Below are positions 23,172 through 36,039 of a stretch of 64,000 nt of DNA, in pieces. The DNA comes from Rotaria sordida. Lineage: Eukaryota > Rotifera > Eurotatoria > Philodinida > Philodinidae. Positions within the stretch are counted from its first letter, which is position 1; each line of letters begins with the position of its first letter. The position numbers and the translations under genes were made by a program. The stretch lies in NCBI GenBank assembly GCA_905250125.1, contig CAJNOL010001452.1, forward strand, positions 1-64,000, written 5' to 3'. The notes below the pieces were generated by a model. The model saw nothing but the letters and a program-made list of their open reading frames with translations, made no database searches and was not told the DNA's origin.

Positions 23172-25348
23172 ATGACTACAACGGCTGGTACACGATCGCA
23201 ACAAAAAGATACTAATGTAAGTTTAATGAATAAATTAGTTAGTATTCAATCAGTGGCGGATCTCAGCTTCTAAAAGAACATGATGAGCGACCTACGTCTA
23301 TTAATGAGCAATAAAACTTTGAGAACCAGAAGACGATCGGATCAACTTCTATATCAAGATTTTGATAAATAATATATTTCAATCTAAACAGTCACTTGAA
23401 TGAATTATACAAGAAGACAGTCCTAAAACTAAAAGTTATTCATATTTCACTAATATACGCTCAGGATCTTAGGTACAACGCTGACTTAGTTTTGCCTTCT
23501 TAATAAAATTCGCATCATTGTGAATATTCATTAGAAATCGAATTAATTTCTTCAATATCTATCAGTTATCTTGACAATAATAATTAATTGAAAAATATTT
23601 AAATAGGGTAATCAATATGCAAATTCAGACACAACATCAAGTTTTGTTGGTTTTGCTAATTTACCAAATCAAGTTCATCGAAAAATAGCTAAACGTGGTT
23701 TCGAATTTACACTTATGGTTGTTGGTATATTAAAATCATTCTATAATTTATATTCATCGATATTGATTGTTGTTTTTTTTACTAGGTGAAAATGGTCTTG
23801 GTAAAGCAACATTAATTAATAGTCTATTTTTAACAGATCTTTATCCAGAACGTCATATGCCTACTGCTCAAGGTTTTTATTTATCTTTAATTTGATTTAT
23901 TATTTTTTTCTCTTTTTTTTTGTTTTTGAATACAGAAAAAATTCGTCAATCAGTTAAAATTGAAGCATCAACTGTTGAAATTGAAGAACGTGGTGTTAAA
24001 GTACGTTTAACTGTTGTTGATACACCTGGTTATGGTGATAGTATAAATACAACTGATTGTTATAAACCAATATTAAATTATATTGATAATCAATTTGAAC
24101 GTTATTTAAACGACGAAAGTGGTCTTAATCGTCGAAATATATCTGATAATCGCGTTCATTGTCTTTTCTATTTTATATCACCATTTACTCGAGGGTTTGT
24201 TATTTCAAAATTATTTCTTTCTCATTCAAATAAATTCATTTCTTTTTTTTTTTATAGTCTCAAACCATTAGATATCGAATGTATGAAAGAATTACATCAT
24301 AAAGTTAATATTGTACCAATAATTGCTAAATCTGATGCATTAACACCTGATGAACTTATTCAAATGAAAAAAACTGTATGTAAAAAATAGAGGTGTAAGC
24401 TGAGTCGTCGCCATTGTCCTAAATAGTTGCTGAAGATTTCCGACGTACAAATCAGCTTTTGAAGATCTTTCCATGTAGTTTCTTGGCAATTAGTTCTCTA
24501 TCATCGTTTTCTCTCGTTTTTATTTCAAAACTTCTCGAAATTAAGAAAATCGTTAAACAATACAACGAAAAATTTCAGCCGCCACCGAAGTCTCAAACTG
24601 TTGAAGCCATCAGAGTCTAAGACTGTTGTAGTTGTCGGAACCTAATACTTTTGTAGCCGCTACCACCGATCAATGCATTGATTTACATCTCTATGTAGAA
24701 ATAAATTACGAATCGTTTTTTTTTTGTTATTTTTAATATAAAATTTAGATTCTTGAACAAATTCGTGACCATAATATACAAATATATCAAATACCTGATT
24801 GTGATTCAGATGAAGATGAAGAATTTAAAGAACAAAATCGTCAATTAAAAAATGCTGTACCATTTGCAGTTATATCATCAACACAAACATTGGAAGTTAA
24901 AGGAAAAAAAATTCGTGGTCGAATGTATCCATGGGGTTTAGTTGAAGTTGAAAATTCTGATCATTGTGATTTTATTAAACTACGAACAATGCTTATGTAT
25001 ACATTTTAGAAATAAATAAATTTATTTCTATGAAATTTTTTTTTTCTACTTATTTAGAACACATATGCAAGATTTACAAGAAGTAACACATGAAATTCAT
25101 TATGAAAATTATCGTTCAGAAAAACTTCAACCAAAAAATAAACAATTACGTACAAATGAAATTGATGCTGATGAACAACAAAAAAAATTAATTAAAGAAA
25201 AAGATGATGAAGTAAATATTGTGTTTTTTTTTTTTTGTTAAATTTCTTTTAAATCAAATTTCTTTTATTTTAGCTTCGACGAATGCAAGATATGCTTGCA
25301 AAAATGCAAGGTCAATTAGCTGAAAAGCAACAATTAGTTACACCATAA
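23172..25348 (+). CDS. Septin GTP-binding cytoskeletal protein (SEPT2-like)
   Basis: Septins form hetero-oligomeric filaments at the cell cortex and in cytokinesis. Eight exons: 23172-23216, 23607-23724, 23786-23872, 23936-24194, 24258-24375, 24749-24996, 25058-25211 and 25274-25348; 367 residues. The protein opens with the septin signature ([29 protein letters not shown]), then the G1 loop as GENGLGKAT (about 55-63), G3 DTPGYGDS (about 112), the [14 protein letters not shown] and [11 protein letters not shown] blocks, G4 AKSD (about 193), septin-unique-element text ([32 protein letters not shown]) and a short coiled-coil tail ([20 protein letters not shown]). The usual GKS of the P-loop reads GKA here, removing the Mg-coordinating Ser. 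Intron 5 is 373 bp; the others are short apart from intron 1. Confidence 0.95.
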
Positions 25349-25567
25349 AAATCAATGTTTTCTTTTTTCTTTTTATTGTTCTTGTACATTTTTTTTCCTG
25401 TATTAATCATTAGTATTTGCAATATTTGATTACATTATTCTTAATATGTGTGTTTGTCTGATATTTACAGCTAAAGAAAAAAACAAAAGCTCAGGAAAAT
25501 AAAATAAAATGAATTTGTTACTATAGAAATTTAATTTCATAATTCTTTTTCTTTTCGTATTTGTTCA

Positions 25568-25882
25568 ATGTCGATTAATTATCGATTATTTCCAATTGAT
25601 ATTATCATTTTTAGTACATTAACAGTTGTTTGTTGGATAAGTACAAATGTTATTTTATCATGGACATCGAATATCTATCATTCAATTGAACTATATGAAT
25701 TAGGATTTATGTTAATGAATGATAGAATAAAATATCTTTTATATAGACGTGCTAGACAAAATATGCAAATTGATCAACAGTATCATCCTATTCAACAAGG
25801 TTTATTATTCTTTTCACGACCTGACTTTTCCAATGAGATTAATGTACACGATGATATGTTACGAAGTCAATCGACCTATTAA
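25568..25882 (+). CDS. Possible small membrane protein, unrecognised
   Basis: Open frame of 104 residues from an ATG, 220 bp past the septin stop on the same strand. It begins with one strongly hydrophobic segment (residues about 8-31, IDIIIFSTLTVVCWISTN) followed by a polar, basic part (DRIKYLLYRRARQN). Codon choice (GAA, TTA, ATT, CGA) resembles the real genes here and it contains no low-complexity run, which favours coding. It could be an independent gene or the second cistron of a trans-spliced pair with septin. No family was recognised. Confidence 0.4.
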   Translation: MSINYRLFPIDIIIFSTLTVVCWISTNVILSWTSNIYHSIELYELGFMLMNDRIKYLLYRRARQNMQIDQQYHPIQQGLLFFSRPDFSNEINVHDDMLRSQSTY

Positions 25883-26176
25883 AAATAAAGAAAAGAATGA
25901 GTCATCGATACATATACGTATATATATGAATGAATGTTTACTATGCAATTTTTGCGTGCGTTCTCGCTTTATAAATGATAAGCATAGCATGGAAAAATTT
26001 AACTCTGATTCCGGAACAATCACAAGAAAATCTTTCGCCTTTTACTAAAGATTTCTGTGTTTCGGAATAATTCAATGAGTCTTGAAGACTAATTTTTTCT
26101 CTGCTCGCTCTCTGCGGGCTTTTAATAAATCTAATAAAAATGAATAAGTATTCTTTTGTTGACGAGAATACTATTC

Positions 26177-26708
26177 ATACTGATATCTGCTGTTTCAGCT
26201 CATATTGGTTTCACAACGGAAGTCTTGGTAAGACTATACAAATCGTTAAAGGGCCTCTCCTCACAAGCATCTGGAGGCCAGTTATGACTGTTTTATTGAA
26301 TTTTCGATTGAGTTTTTGGTATTTATCGAGAAATCAAATAATGGATTTCGATGTGAATGTTTACTCAAGATAGGTCTGATGATTCTGAGAATATACTGAA
26401 AATTTCAGCTGAAAATAATGTTTTTTGATTGAGATATTGAATTTTCTAAAAATGGTCGTTGGTCACAAAAATCGAGTTTACTTGGAAATTCTATATCTCG
26501 ACAAAGAAACATTCTTTACGATTGAAATTTTCAGAATATTCTCAGAATCATCAGACCTATCGATAGGCAAAATTTTAGATCGAAGCTTCGTTATTTGATT
26601 TTTTGGTAAATATCTAAAGCTGGATCGAAAATTCAGTAAAACAGTTATAACTCGACTCGAGACGTCCTTGTGAAGCTAATATGAGCACAAACGACAAGTA
26701 TCACTTTA
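26177..26708. mobile_element. Foldback element between septin and CRK
   Basis: Inverted-repeat element of about 0.5 kb. The left arm contains GCTCATATTGGTTTCACAAC (about 26199) and CAGTTATGACTGTTTTATTG; the right arm carries their diverged reverse complements (about 26686 and 26640). The centre has TAGGTCTGATGATTCTGAGA (about 26372) facing its reverse complement near 26560. The same GCTCATATT terminal motif occurs in the elements at 35.0 and 60.6 kb, suggesting one family. No transposase. Confidence 0.7.
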
Positions 26709-27598
26709 GGTAGTTCCTTGTAAAATAAATTCGAAAAGTATGTAGATTTGAGATATACAAGTGTTTATTATATGATGAAATTAGATGTGTACATATATTA
26801 ATCATAACTGAAGAATTTCATAAAAATAAATTATAATGGCACAAATTCCAAAACTTATTGAATAATACACTTTTTATAATAATTCTCCTCTTACTTTAAT
26901 CCAACAGGGATTTTGACTAAGTGGTTAACCACTTCATACTTTTGTTACTGACAGTTGTTGAATTATATTGATAGTGGATCAGTATATAAGTCAAAAATCT
27001 CTAGAGGGCAAAAGCATTATTCTTCTTACATCTGTCGATCTTAGATCATCATATTCTGCTATTTCAATTACGTATGTATATATATATATATATATATACA
27101 TATTCAAACGTCCTTCTCTAGAATGTCAAACGCTTCATTAATTAACATTAGCTCAAATCCCTATTGACAAGATCTTATCATTAGAAATTTGTTAATAGTA
27201 AAGCATATCATCATACAAAAAAAGTCTATTTGTAACAATAGATTAAACAATCAATCGTTCTCTTTGCTTTATAACAAATAACATATCTTATCATTTGAAA
27301 AATTGAAATTCTATATTGGAAAGATAATTTTTCAATTTTTGAAGATAAATTGCTTTATACCATTGTAATAAGAAAAAAAAAATCAATGTATAGCAATAAG
27401 CTACACTACATGATATTTATTAAAATCATATATATATATATATATATAGATATATACAAATGTCACTGTATGATTTATTTCTTGTCAAAAAACAAAAAAA
27501 TGAAGATTAATAAAACAAGTAATCAAACATTATCTCTAAAATAGATAATAAAATATATTTACAAAAAAAAAAAAAATAAATAACAATAATTAATTTGC
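26709..27598. other. Intergenic, AT-rich with TA microsatellites
   Basis: Downstream flank of CRK. It contains TA runs at about 27072-27100 and 27428-27448. The small plus-strand frame at 27350-27544 spans one of these runs and is not credible as a gene. Confidence 0.5.
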
Positions 27599-28405
<807 letters not shown>

Positions 28406-28425
28406 ATCATGTATTCGATCTAAAC

Positions 28426-28456
<31 letters not shown>

Positions 28457-30576
28457 CATTGAATAGAATAAATCAATAAGATTCATCTTTGTTCAAATAG
28501 ACATTAATGTTAGTATAAATAACTACCTGCTATAGTCATGTAGAAAGGTGTTGAGCTATTTTACTGCTTGATCAATGTTGACAAAAGTAAGGATGATTAA
28601 TTTTCACGACGGGTGGGTAAATAAATCAAAATGGTTAGGTGATGGTAGCGATAATAATAAAACCAAAGTCGATAAAAAAATATAGACAGAGAGAAGCAGA
28701 GAGAAAGAGAGCGAAAGAGAGAGAGAAAGAAAGAAAAAGCCGACCATCGGTAGCCAAAATGAAGATGACGTGATCGTATACAGGTCACCATCTTCTCTTA
28801 TTTTTTTTTCTCGACTAATCGTTCTCTAAGCCGTCTCACACTACAATAAATCTGCTATTCGTTCTTCATCTTCACTTTTTCTTTCTTTCCCCTTCCTTAA
28901 CAGACACTGATTAGTAAATATCGTATAAAACTGCCATAAATACAAAAAAAAAAAAAGTAATGGAATAAAAAGATATGATATCCTTATTCTTATCGTTATG
29001 GCATATATACAGTTTACTTCGATCTTCAACCATCATTATTACTTGTAAAAATTCTGTCATTCATAGACACATAACTATTACTATTGTTTAGCAAATGGAG
29101 TATAAGACAATGTACAATAAATCGATTAGATTGTATTGGTGTACATACGGGTCAAGTCTTTCTTTTTGTTTTTTTTTCTCTTTATTTATTCCTAATCGAA
29201 CCATTCTTTCATTAGACAGAAAAGACAAAAAAAGAAGGGTGGAGAAATTACACACACAAGTATACATGCGAATAGTTAATAACTATGATGATTTTTTGCT
29301 ATTTGTTGGTTATCGGATGAATAAATGGTTGACTTGGTTCATTGCTCAACAAATTCATAACGTATATACATTAAGAAGAGACCATGATGTAATAATAAAA
29401 ATCATATACTTACATATTCAGACATTGCCTATAATGTGAGGCAACAGCAGGAGGTGCTCATCTCTCATTGTATCATTTGTTCTCATTTATAAATAGATAA
29501 AAGAATATGTACATATATGTTGACGATAGAATTTGTTATTAGAAAATTGATGAAATGTCGTTTTATGAACGTCACTATTATGGCAAGTCATAGAAGTCTA
29601 TCAATCATGCATTGTAAGAAGCATTTTTAGTCCATCAATATCAAGGATAGATATATGTATATATACGTAGATTTCGTGATAAACAGACAATAGGTGATAG
29701 AATACAGGCCTTCTGGGTTCATAATCACACAAGAATATGTATATATATATATCTTTTTATCCTTGACGATGCTAAGTAAGCATTATTTATCTTTCCTCGA
29801 GGTATACTAACAATAATGTTCATCTTATCCATTTTCTTTTTCTTTCTTCTATTATTCTTTGCTTTGTAATATTGAGCAGTTTATGATGATGGACAACAGC
29901 AGATTTGTTTGATCGGTCGGTAAATAACTTTCAACAAAGAAATAGTTCATTAGCGTTCAATATATATATATATACATATACAAGGGCATCGGGGAACATA
30001 GATGACCTTTTAAAAGCAATTAGACATTCCATTTAGCTTCCATTTTTTTAAAGAATTCATTGAAGTCATTATCTACTTGATATTTCAAGTAATATAAAAC
30101 AAAAAAGAAAAAAAAAACACTTGGTTCTCAAGTGAATTATTTAAATATTAAACAACAGCAACATAAAACAAAATTGCCCAGACAGACTTACGTAAATATA
30201 TGATTAGTAAGTATTTGATTATTCATCAGATTGAACAATACATATTTTGCAAATGATTGATCAATGAAATTTCTCATTATTATTCCAAGTCAATTATGTG
30301 TAAACTAATGTATAAAATTATCGAAAAATAAATTCAATATTCATATGTCTTGTATTAAAAAACAAGATATATTATTTATTTCAAATCAAATTCTTAAAAG
30401 ATTCTATGAAGAGATTTTCAGATTTGATTTGTCTATAGCCGAACGATCGTAAAAAAGTGCTGCATTTGATTATGTTTTTATTTGAAATAATGTCCGTGTG
30501 AGAATTAAAGAGAGATAGATATAAACTCAATAACTCGACAATGATAATAGATAGAAACCTATGATTTTTCAGTATC
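28406..30576. other. Intergenic, low-complexity
   Basis: About 2.2 kb with a GA-rich tract (28685-28740), poly-A runs and TA microsatellites (e.g. 29740, 29960). No protein-like frame was recognised. It probably holds the CRK promoter and 5' exons near 28430-28560. Confidence 0.5.
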
Positions 30577-30982
30577 GAAGTCTGAACACCTTTTTATTTG
30601 ACACTATTAAAAATAAAATTCTTTTGAAACTCATCATCTTTGCAAACTATTCAAAACAAAATACATAAAAACAATGATTTGTTTCAAGGAAATTTTGATG
30701 AAAAGTCATAGAATTTGTTAAAAATCAACTGAATTCTATATTATTTGATCGAATAGACACCTGCAATGTTGTTTGTTGAATATTGAGATATGAGAAGATA
30801 ATCATCTGAATCATACTATTGATCCATAGTATCACTATTTCAGACATATGTCAAAATCAAGATTACATTGAACCGAAACACCGTTTTTTTATACTTTCTT
30901 TTTCAATATTTTGCAAAGATGATGGATTTTAAAAGAATTTTGTCTTATACAGTATCAAACAAAAAGATATCCAGAGTTCTTC
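30577..30982. repeat. Inverted repeat (foldback-like), arms about 80 bp
   Basis: The left arm 30577-30655 and the right arm 30905-30982 are reverse complements with scattered mismatches. Shared blocks are AAAATTCTTTT and CATCATCTTTGCAAA. The 250-bp interior pairs only weakly. No coding frame. Confidence 0.6.
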
Positions 30983-31632
30983 TCTTTCAATTGTTGAAAG
31001 CCGCGGGTCCTTAACTATTGCCATTGTTGAACTATTGAGATTACACTCACCCTCTTTAATTCTACCATGAACAATAGTTGAATATTTTTATTTTTATATG
31101 CCCCAAATAAAAATTTATTGTTACTTAATATCAGAATAAAATAATAATGAAGTTTGCATATAGTTAAGCAAGTTTACTCGTTGAAAGATAATTTTCATCT
31201 TGAACAATTAATTATTATTATTATCTGGAAAATATTTTCTCTATTGTATAATAGATTAATTATTAATCAGATTAAATATTCATATTTTTATTAATTGTTT
31301 TCTTTTGTATGAATATATATATATATATATATATAACGACAATAAGACATATACACATTAAAAACAAAAAGCATATGCAAAAATAGAAAACATGCCAATT
31401 GTCAGAATTTCTGTATTTTTTTTTGTTATAATTCTAACCTGCAATTCTTTTGTAAACTTGTTTTTTTTTTGAAATTAACAAACAATAATTCAATCAAATG
31501 AAATTTTTCATTACTTGTAAAACTTTTCTGTTTCGTAATAAATAAAGAACAAAAGAAAAAAAAATAAAGCAAATACAAAAGCAGTCTATATAAAATGTGT
31601 CCAATATGAAAACTAAACTTTTTTTTTCTTGC
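30983..31632. other. Intergenic, AT-rich
   Basis: About 650 bp downstream of the hnRNP gene, with TA repeats at about 31314-31335. Nothing else seen. Confidence 0.5.
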
Positions 31633-33412
31633 TTAACTACGAATCATTTTAGATCGATCATTATCATCAAATAATGGAAATAATTCAATATATCGTGTTC
31701 CCATATATTTTTTATGAAATCTAAAATAATCAAAATTTCTTTTTTATTTCAAGTTAAACAAAAAACCGAAAAGAAGAAATATTTACCCCATGGCTTCAGT
31801 TGCTTCTTCACGCGAACCAAATTCAACATACCATATTGGTGGTCTACCACGTATTGTATTTTCTTGTTCAACTCGAATTGGTATAAGAGGACTGAAGAAC
31901 TAGAAGACAAAAACATGAAAACTTGATTAATTTACTTGACAATAAACAATCTTACATCATAAATTTCTTTTTTACCAGCTTCAAATGGTACACCACGTAA
32001 TTTCATTGTAAACGATGATGGCATTGGTCCTAGAATTAACATATATCATTTTCCTCAATCTTTTAAATCTCAATTTTATTACTTTTAAGTGATCCACTTT
32101 CATTATTACCCATCGTATAATTATTTACATTTCTATCATCGGAATTATAATTATTTTGAGATGATGGATCATTACTATATTGATTCATATCATTATTGCA
32201 ATTACTACCAGTATTATTCATAGAACTTCCTTGTGGTTGAAGTGCAGCATTAGTTTTTTGTCGTACCATTAATTGTGTATCATTAATAATTGATGTACGT
32301 GCTTCAGCATAAGTTGATTTAAATATTTCGATATAACTATTTGAATAACAAATACAAAAATATAATACAAGAAAAACGATTATTTCATAAGGGATTTAAT
32401 GCAGAAAAAAAAATATTCAGAACATTATAGGGAATATAGAATTACTTTAATTTGAAAGACAAAAATTAGAAAAAAAAATTTTTTTTTTTTTATTTGATTA
32501 TTTTATAAAGAGAAGATGTTTTGTTTTTCAAAAATAAAAATAAAAAGAGGAAATATCAGTGGAAAGAGATTCTTGACGGACTGTTTACCGTACCGATGCC
32601 CCATATTCATGCGGTTGAATTCCAAAGCTCGTAGGGCATTGTCCATGTTCACAAAAGCGACGAAAGCCTCGCCTGCCGGTTTGCTCGAGGAGATGTGTAC
32701 ACCATTCTGAGCTATGTCGAGTCCTATAAGGTGATTCAATCCCAAAAAATACACAAAAAAGTAATCAGTTTCCTCCTTAAAAAACGGAAAGGAGACATCC
32801 AAACTTAAAATAATCAAATCCCTTTCTCGCTTTTATCCATTTTTCCCTTTATTTATCGATTTGTGCGTACCATTGAAAAATTTCATAACATCACTTTTGG
32901 TAGAATGATAAGGTAGACCACGTAAACGAACAACAGGTTCTCTCCAATTATCATTATTTGATGAATTATTTTGGGAATTTGATAAATCATTATTATGATT
33001 TTTCATTATATCAGACATTGCTGCATGACTGGATTCAAATACTTCAATATAACCTTTATAAAAAAAAAAAAAAAACAACAGAGAAACATCAATATAATTT
33101 ATAAGTTATTATGAAATTCTATTTACGAGTTCCTAGCATGTTTTTATCATAACTTCTTGCTAGATCAATATCTTCTTTCGTTTCAACAACTACAAAACAT
33201 TCACCAGTTGATCTACCTTGATCATTTGTTATAAAGTGTATTCGTCGAATTTTACAACCTAAATTTATATGAAGTTATTTAAAAAAAAATGAAAATCAAT
33301 TTTTTTTTCTTGTTTTACCTTGAAGAAAATTTAGTATTTCACTTTGAGTTGTAGACCATGGTAAACCACGAAGACGAACAACAAAATTACATCCATTATA
33401 TGAACCGTTCAT
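31633..33412 (-). CDS. hnRNP H/F-family RNA-binding protein, three quasi-RRMs
   Basis: Binds G-tract RNA and regulates splicing and polyadenylation in the nucleus. Eight exons: 33319-33412, 33127-33258, 32871-33053, 32594-32723, 32083-32336, 31956-32029, 31787-31899 and 31633-31720; 355 residues. qRRM1 (about 10-85): VVRLRGLPWSTTQSEILNF, GRSTGECFVVVE. qRRM2 (about 115-190): VVRLRGLPYHSTKSDVMKFF, KPAGEAFVAFVN, MGHRYIEIFKS. qRRM3 (about 270-345): TMKLRGVPFEAGKKEIYDFF, WYVEFGSREEATEAM, MGTRYIELF. The RGLP and GxAFV forms identify the H/F/GRSF1 group. Two Asn/Ser-rich linkers separate the domains in place of the Gly-rich ones in vertebrates. Exon 4 is strikingly GC-rich in codon choice (about 25 of 42 codons end in G or C) compared with the other exons. 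Its donor is GTACGG, chosen because it restores HRYIEIF. Confidence 0.93.
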
Positions 33413-33684
33413 TGTCACAGATGAGTAAATCTATAACTAAAAATACTATGCACATATAATAAATCAATGTCATTAAAATAACTAGAATACTTTTTTTTTG
33501 TTGTTCACTAATAACACACTAATGCAGATATAACGAACCAATGAAAATATTTTATTTATTTCTTTGTTACTTTAAGATAAAAAATGGAATGGAAAGAAAA
33601 AAAAACTAATAAGTCAATAGGTCAGACTTGTAGTGTATGCTTGTTTGATTGATTGTCCGTGTCCGACATATTAATATTAAGATA
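33413..33684. promoter_or_regulatory. Short head-to-head spacer, likely bidirectional promoter
   Basis: Only 272 bp separate the start codons of the divergent hnRNP H/F and PBX genes. The stretch must hold both promoters and 5' UTRs. No individual element could be assigned with confidence. Confidence 0.5.
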
Positions 33685-36039
33685 ATGGATGGTCAAGATC
33701 CAGGTTATGGTCAGGGTGTACCACCTCCACCACCATCTCATTATAGTTCAATGATGCCACTAGGAGCACCACCTCCACCCCCACCATTAGCCTTGTCATC
33801 ATCAGATGTAAAATATAATCTATATGATACAAGTATTAATGAAAATAAACCATTTAATGATGTAAATGGAATGCTTCAACAAATAATGTCAATTGTTGAT
33901 CAAAGTCTTGATGAAGCTCAAGCTCGGTTTGTGTTCAACTCAATATAACAACAAAAAAAAAGCTTTCTACTTTGATTTTTTTAGGAAACATGCATTTAAT
34001 CAAAGTCGTCTTAAACCAGCATTTTTTCAAGTACTTTGTGAAATTAAAGAAAAAACAGGTTCATCGAAAAACTATTTTATTTTTTTTTATTAATGTTTAC
34101 ACTTTCTTTTTATTGTTTCTTAAATATACAGCGATTAATATTCGAAATTTACCAGAAGATGAACCACCTGATTCACAATTAATGCGTCTTGATAATATGT
34201 TAATAGCTGAAGGTAGAAATTATTTATCTATTTTAAATTTAATTTGAATTATTTTTTCTTTTTGTTTTTATTAAAGGTATTGCTGGACCAGAAAGAACAG
34301 GTGGATCATCATCATCAGCTGCAAGTGCTAATGCAGCTGCAAGTATAAATGATGATTCGGCACTTGAACATGGTGATTATCGTGCAAAATTATCACAAAT
34401 TCGACAACTTTATCATAGTGAATTAGAAAAATATGTATGTTAGATAAAACAAGAAATGTAATATGAAATATTTGTTTTTTTTTGGTTTATTAATAGGAAC
34501 AAGCATGTAATGATTTTACCAGTCATGTTATTAATTTATTACGAGAACAAAGTCGTGCAAGACCTATTTCACCAAGAGAAATTGATCGTATGGTAATGAT
34601 TATTCGAAAAAAATTTTCATCTATACAATTACAACTTAAACAAAGTACATGTGAAGCTGTTATGATACTTCGTTCACGTTTTCTTGATGCTCGGTAAATA
34701 ATTCTATTAATTAATGAAGATTTTTATAGAAATTTCGATTATTGTTTTTTTTTCATAGACGAAAACGTCGTAATTTTAGTAAAACAGCTACTGAAGTTCT
34801 TAATGAATATTTTTATTCACATCTATCAAATCCATATCCAAGTGAAGAAGCAAAAGAAGAACTTGCTAGAAAATGTAGTATTAGTGTATCACAAGTAAGA
34901 GATAAAAAATAGTATTCATAATGACATATTCACAAAAAACAAATTACTATTAGAAGATAATGCGAGTTTTATAGAAAATAAATCATTGAGACTAACGAGG
35001 GAAATATTCCCAGCTGACACCCAACATTTGAACTCACATGAGACTCAGAATGAAGTCTTAGTGAGATTATCCTAAATGAATTCCTCTTCATAAGTCTTTG
35101 GCGACAACTTATGACTAGCTTATTGGATTTTCGACTCATTTGTAGGTACTGCGGGAAAACTCAAATAACAAAGTTTTGATTGAAAATTTTGTTCATAGAT
35201 ACGTATATTGACTTTTAGGATATTCTGAAAGTTTTAGTCGAAACGAATGTTTCTTCGATAAGATATTGGATTTTTGTGACATATCCTTGACAAAGGTCTA
35301 TTTTTGAAAATTCAATATTTTAATTTTTAAATGGAAAGTTCGTGATTTGATTTTACACGCGTTACCTACGAATAAGTCGAAAACCTAATCAACTGGTTAT
35401 AACTCGATGCGAAAGACCCATGGGAACGAACCCGTTTAAGTTTTTGCTACTCTCACCGAGACTTCCTGCTGAGACTCAATATGAGCTCGAACAGAAGATA
35501 TATGAAGTAATCTTCTTGATTCGGGAAGTTTAATAGGTTCTTAAAAAAGAATACTCGTTTGAAAGTTTGAATCGGTTCAATCTATTATCCTCTAGGATAA
35601 GAAGCCAATTATTAATGATGTACTAGACAAGTCTATAAGAATGTTTTTATTAATCTTGCGTATTCTTCTCGAATTCTTCATTATCTATACAAAAAAAAGT
35701 TTCAATAACAAAAAATCGCTTTGATGTTTCATATGGCTTTAGAAAAGATGATGTAAATCATTTCTTTTTTTTTTTTACTTTTGTTAAGGTTAGTAATTGG
35801 TTTGGTAATAAACGTATTCGATATAAGAAAAATATTGGCAAAGCTCAAGAAGAAGCTAATTTATATGCATCTAAATTAGCCAATCAAGCGGCACAAGGTG
35901 TCGGTGGTATGCGTCGAGACAGTGACAGTCCTCAACAAGGTGAAAGATAATTAAAAATTTCTTTATTTATTTTATAATATTTTTCGTCCGTCATCTAGAC
36001 AAACCTGCACGTAAAGTCCGTTCTCGAGTCAAGAAATGA
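33685..36039 (+). CDS. PBX/extradenticle TALE homeodomain factor
   Basis: Hox and MEIS cofactor acting in the nucleus. Eight exons: 33685-33926, 33985-34058, 34132-34212, 34277-34434, 34497-34693, 34759-34894, 35789-35939 and 35999-36039; 359 residues. After a Pro-rich N terminus comes the PBC-A domain ([48 protein letters not shown]), a short Ala/Ser linker, PBC-B ([66 protein letters not shown]) and the homeodomain with the TALE insertion ([40 protein letters not shown]; about 250-313). The C-terminal tail is about 45 residues, much shorter than in vertebrate PBX1. Intron 7, inside the homeobox before VSNWFGN, is enlarged by a foldback element. Confidence 0.96.
35005..35510. mobile_element. 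Foldback element in PBX intron 7
   Basis: Imperfect inverted repeat of about 0.5 kb inside the homeobox intron. The left arm carries GAGACTCAGAATGAAGTCTT (about 35040) and the right arm CTTCCTGCTGAGACTC (about 35475). Further inward TTATGACTAGCTTATTGGAT faces AATCAACTGGTTATAA. The GCTCATATT motif and sequence style match the elements at 26.2 and 60.6 kb. No coding frame. Confidence 0.65.

Noticed and set aside
24376..24400. Septin ending at the in-frame TAG after KKTVCKK
   Set aside because: That is read-through past the exon 5 donor; splicing to 24749 continues the conserved septin domain.
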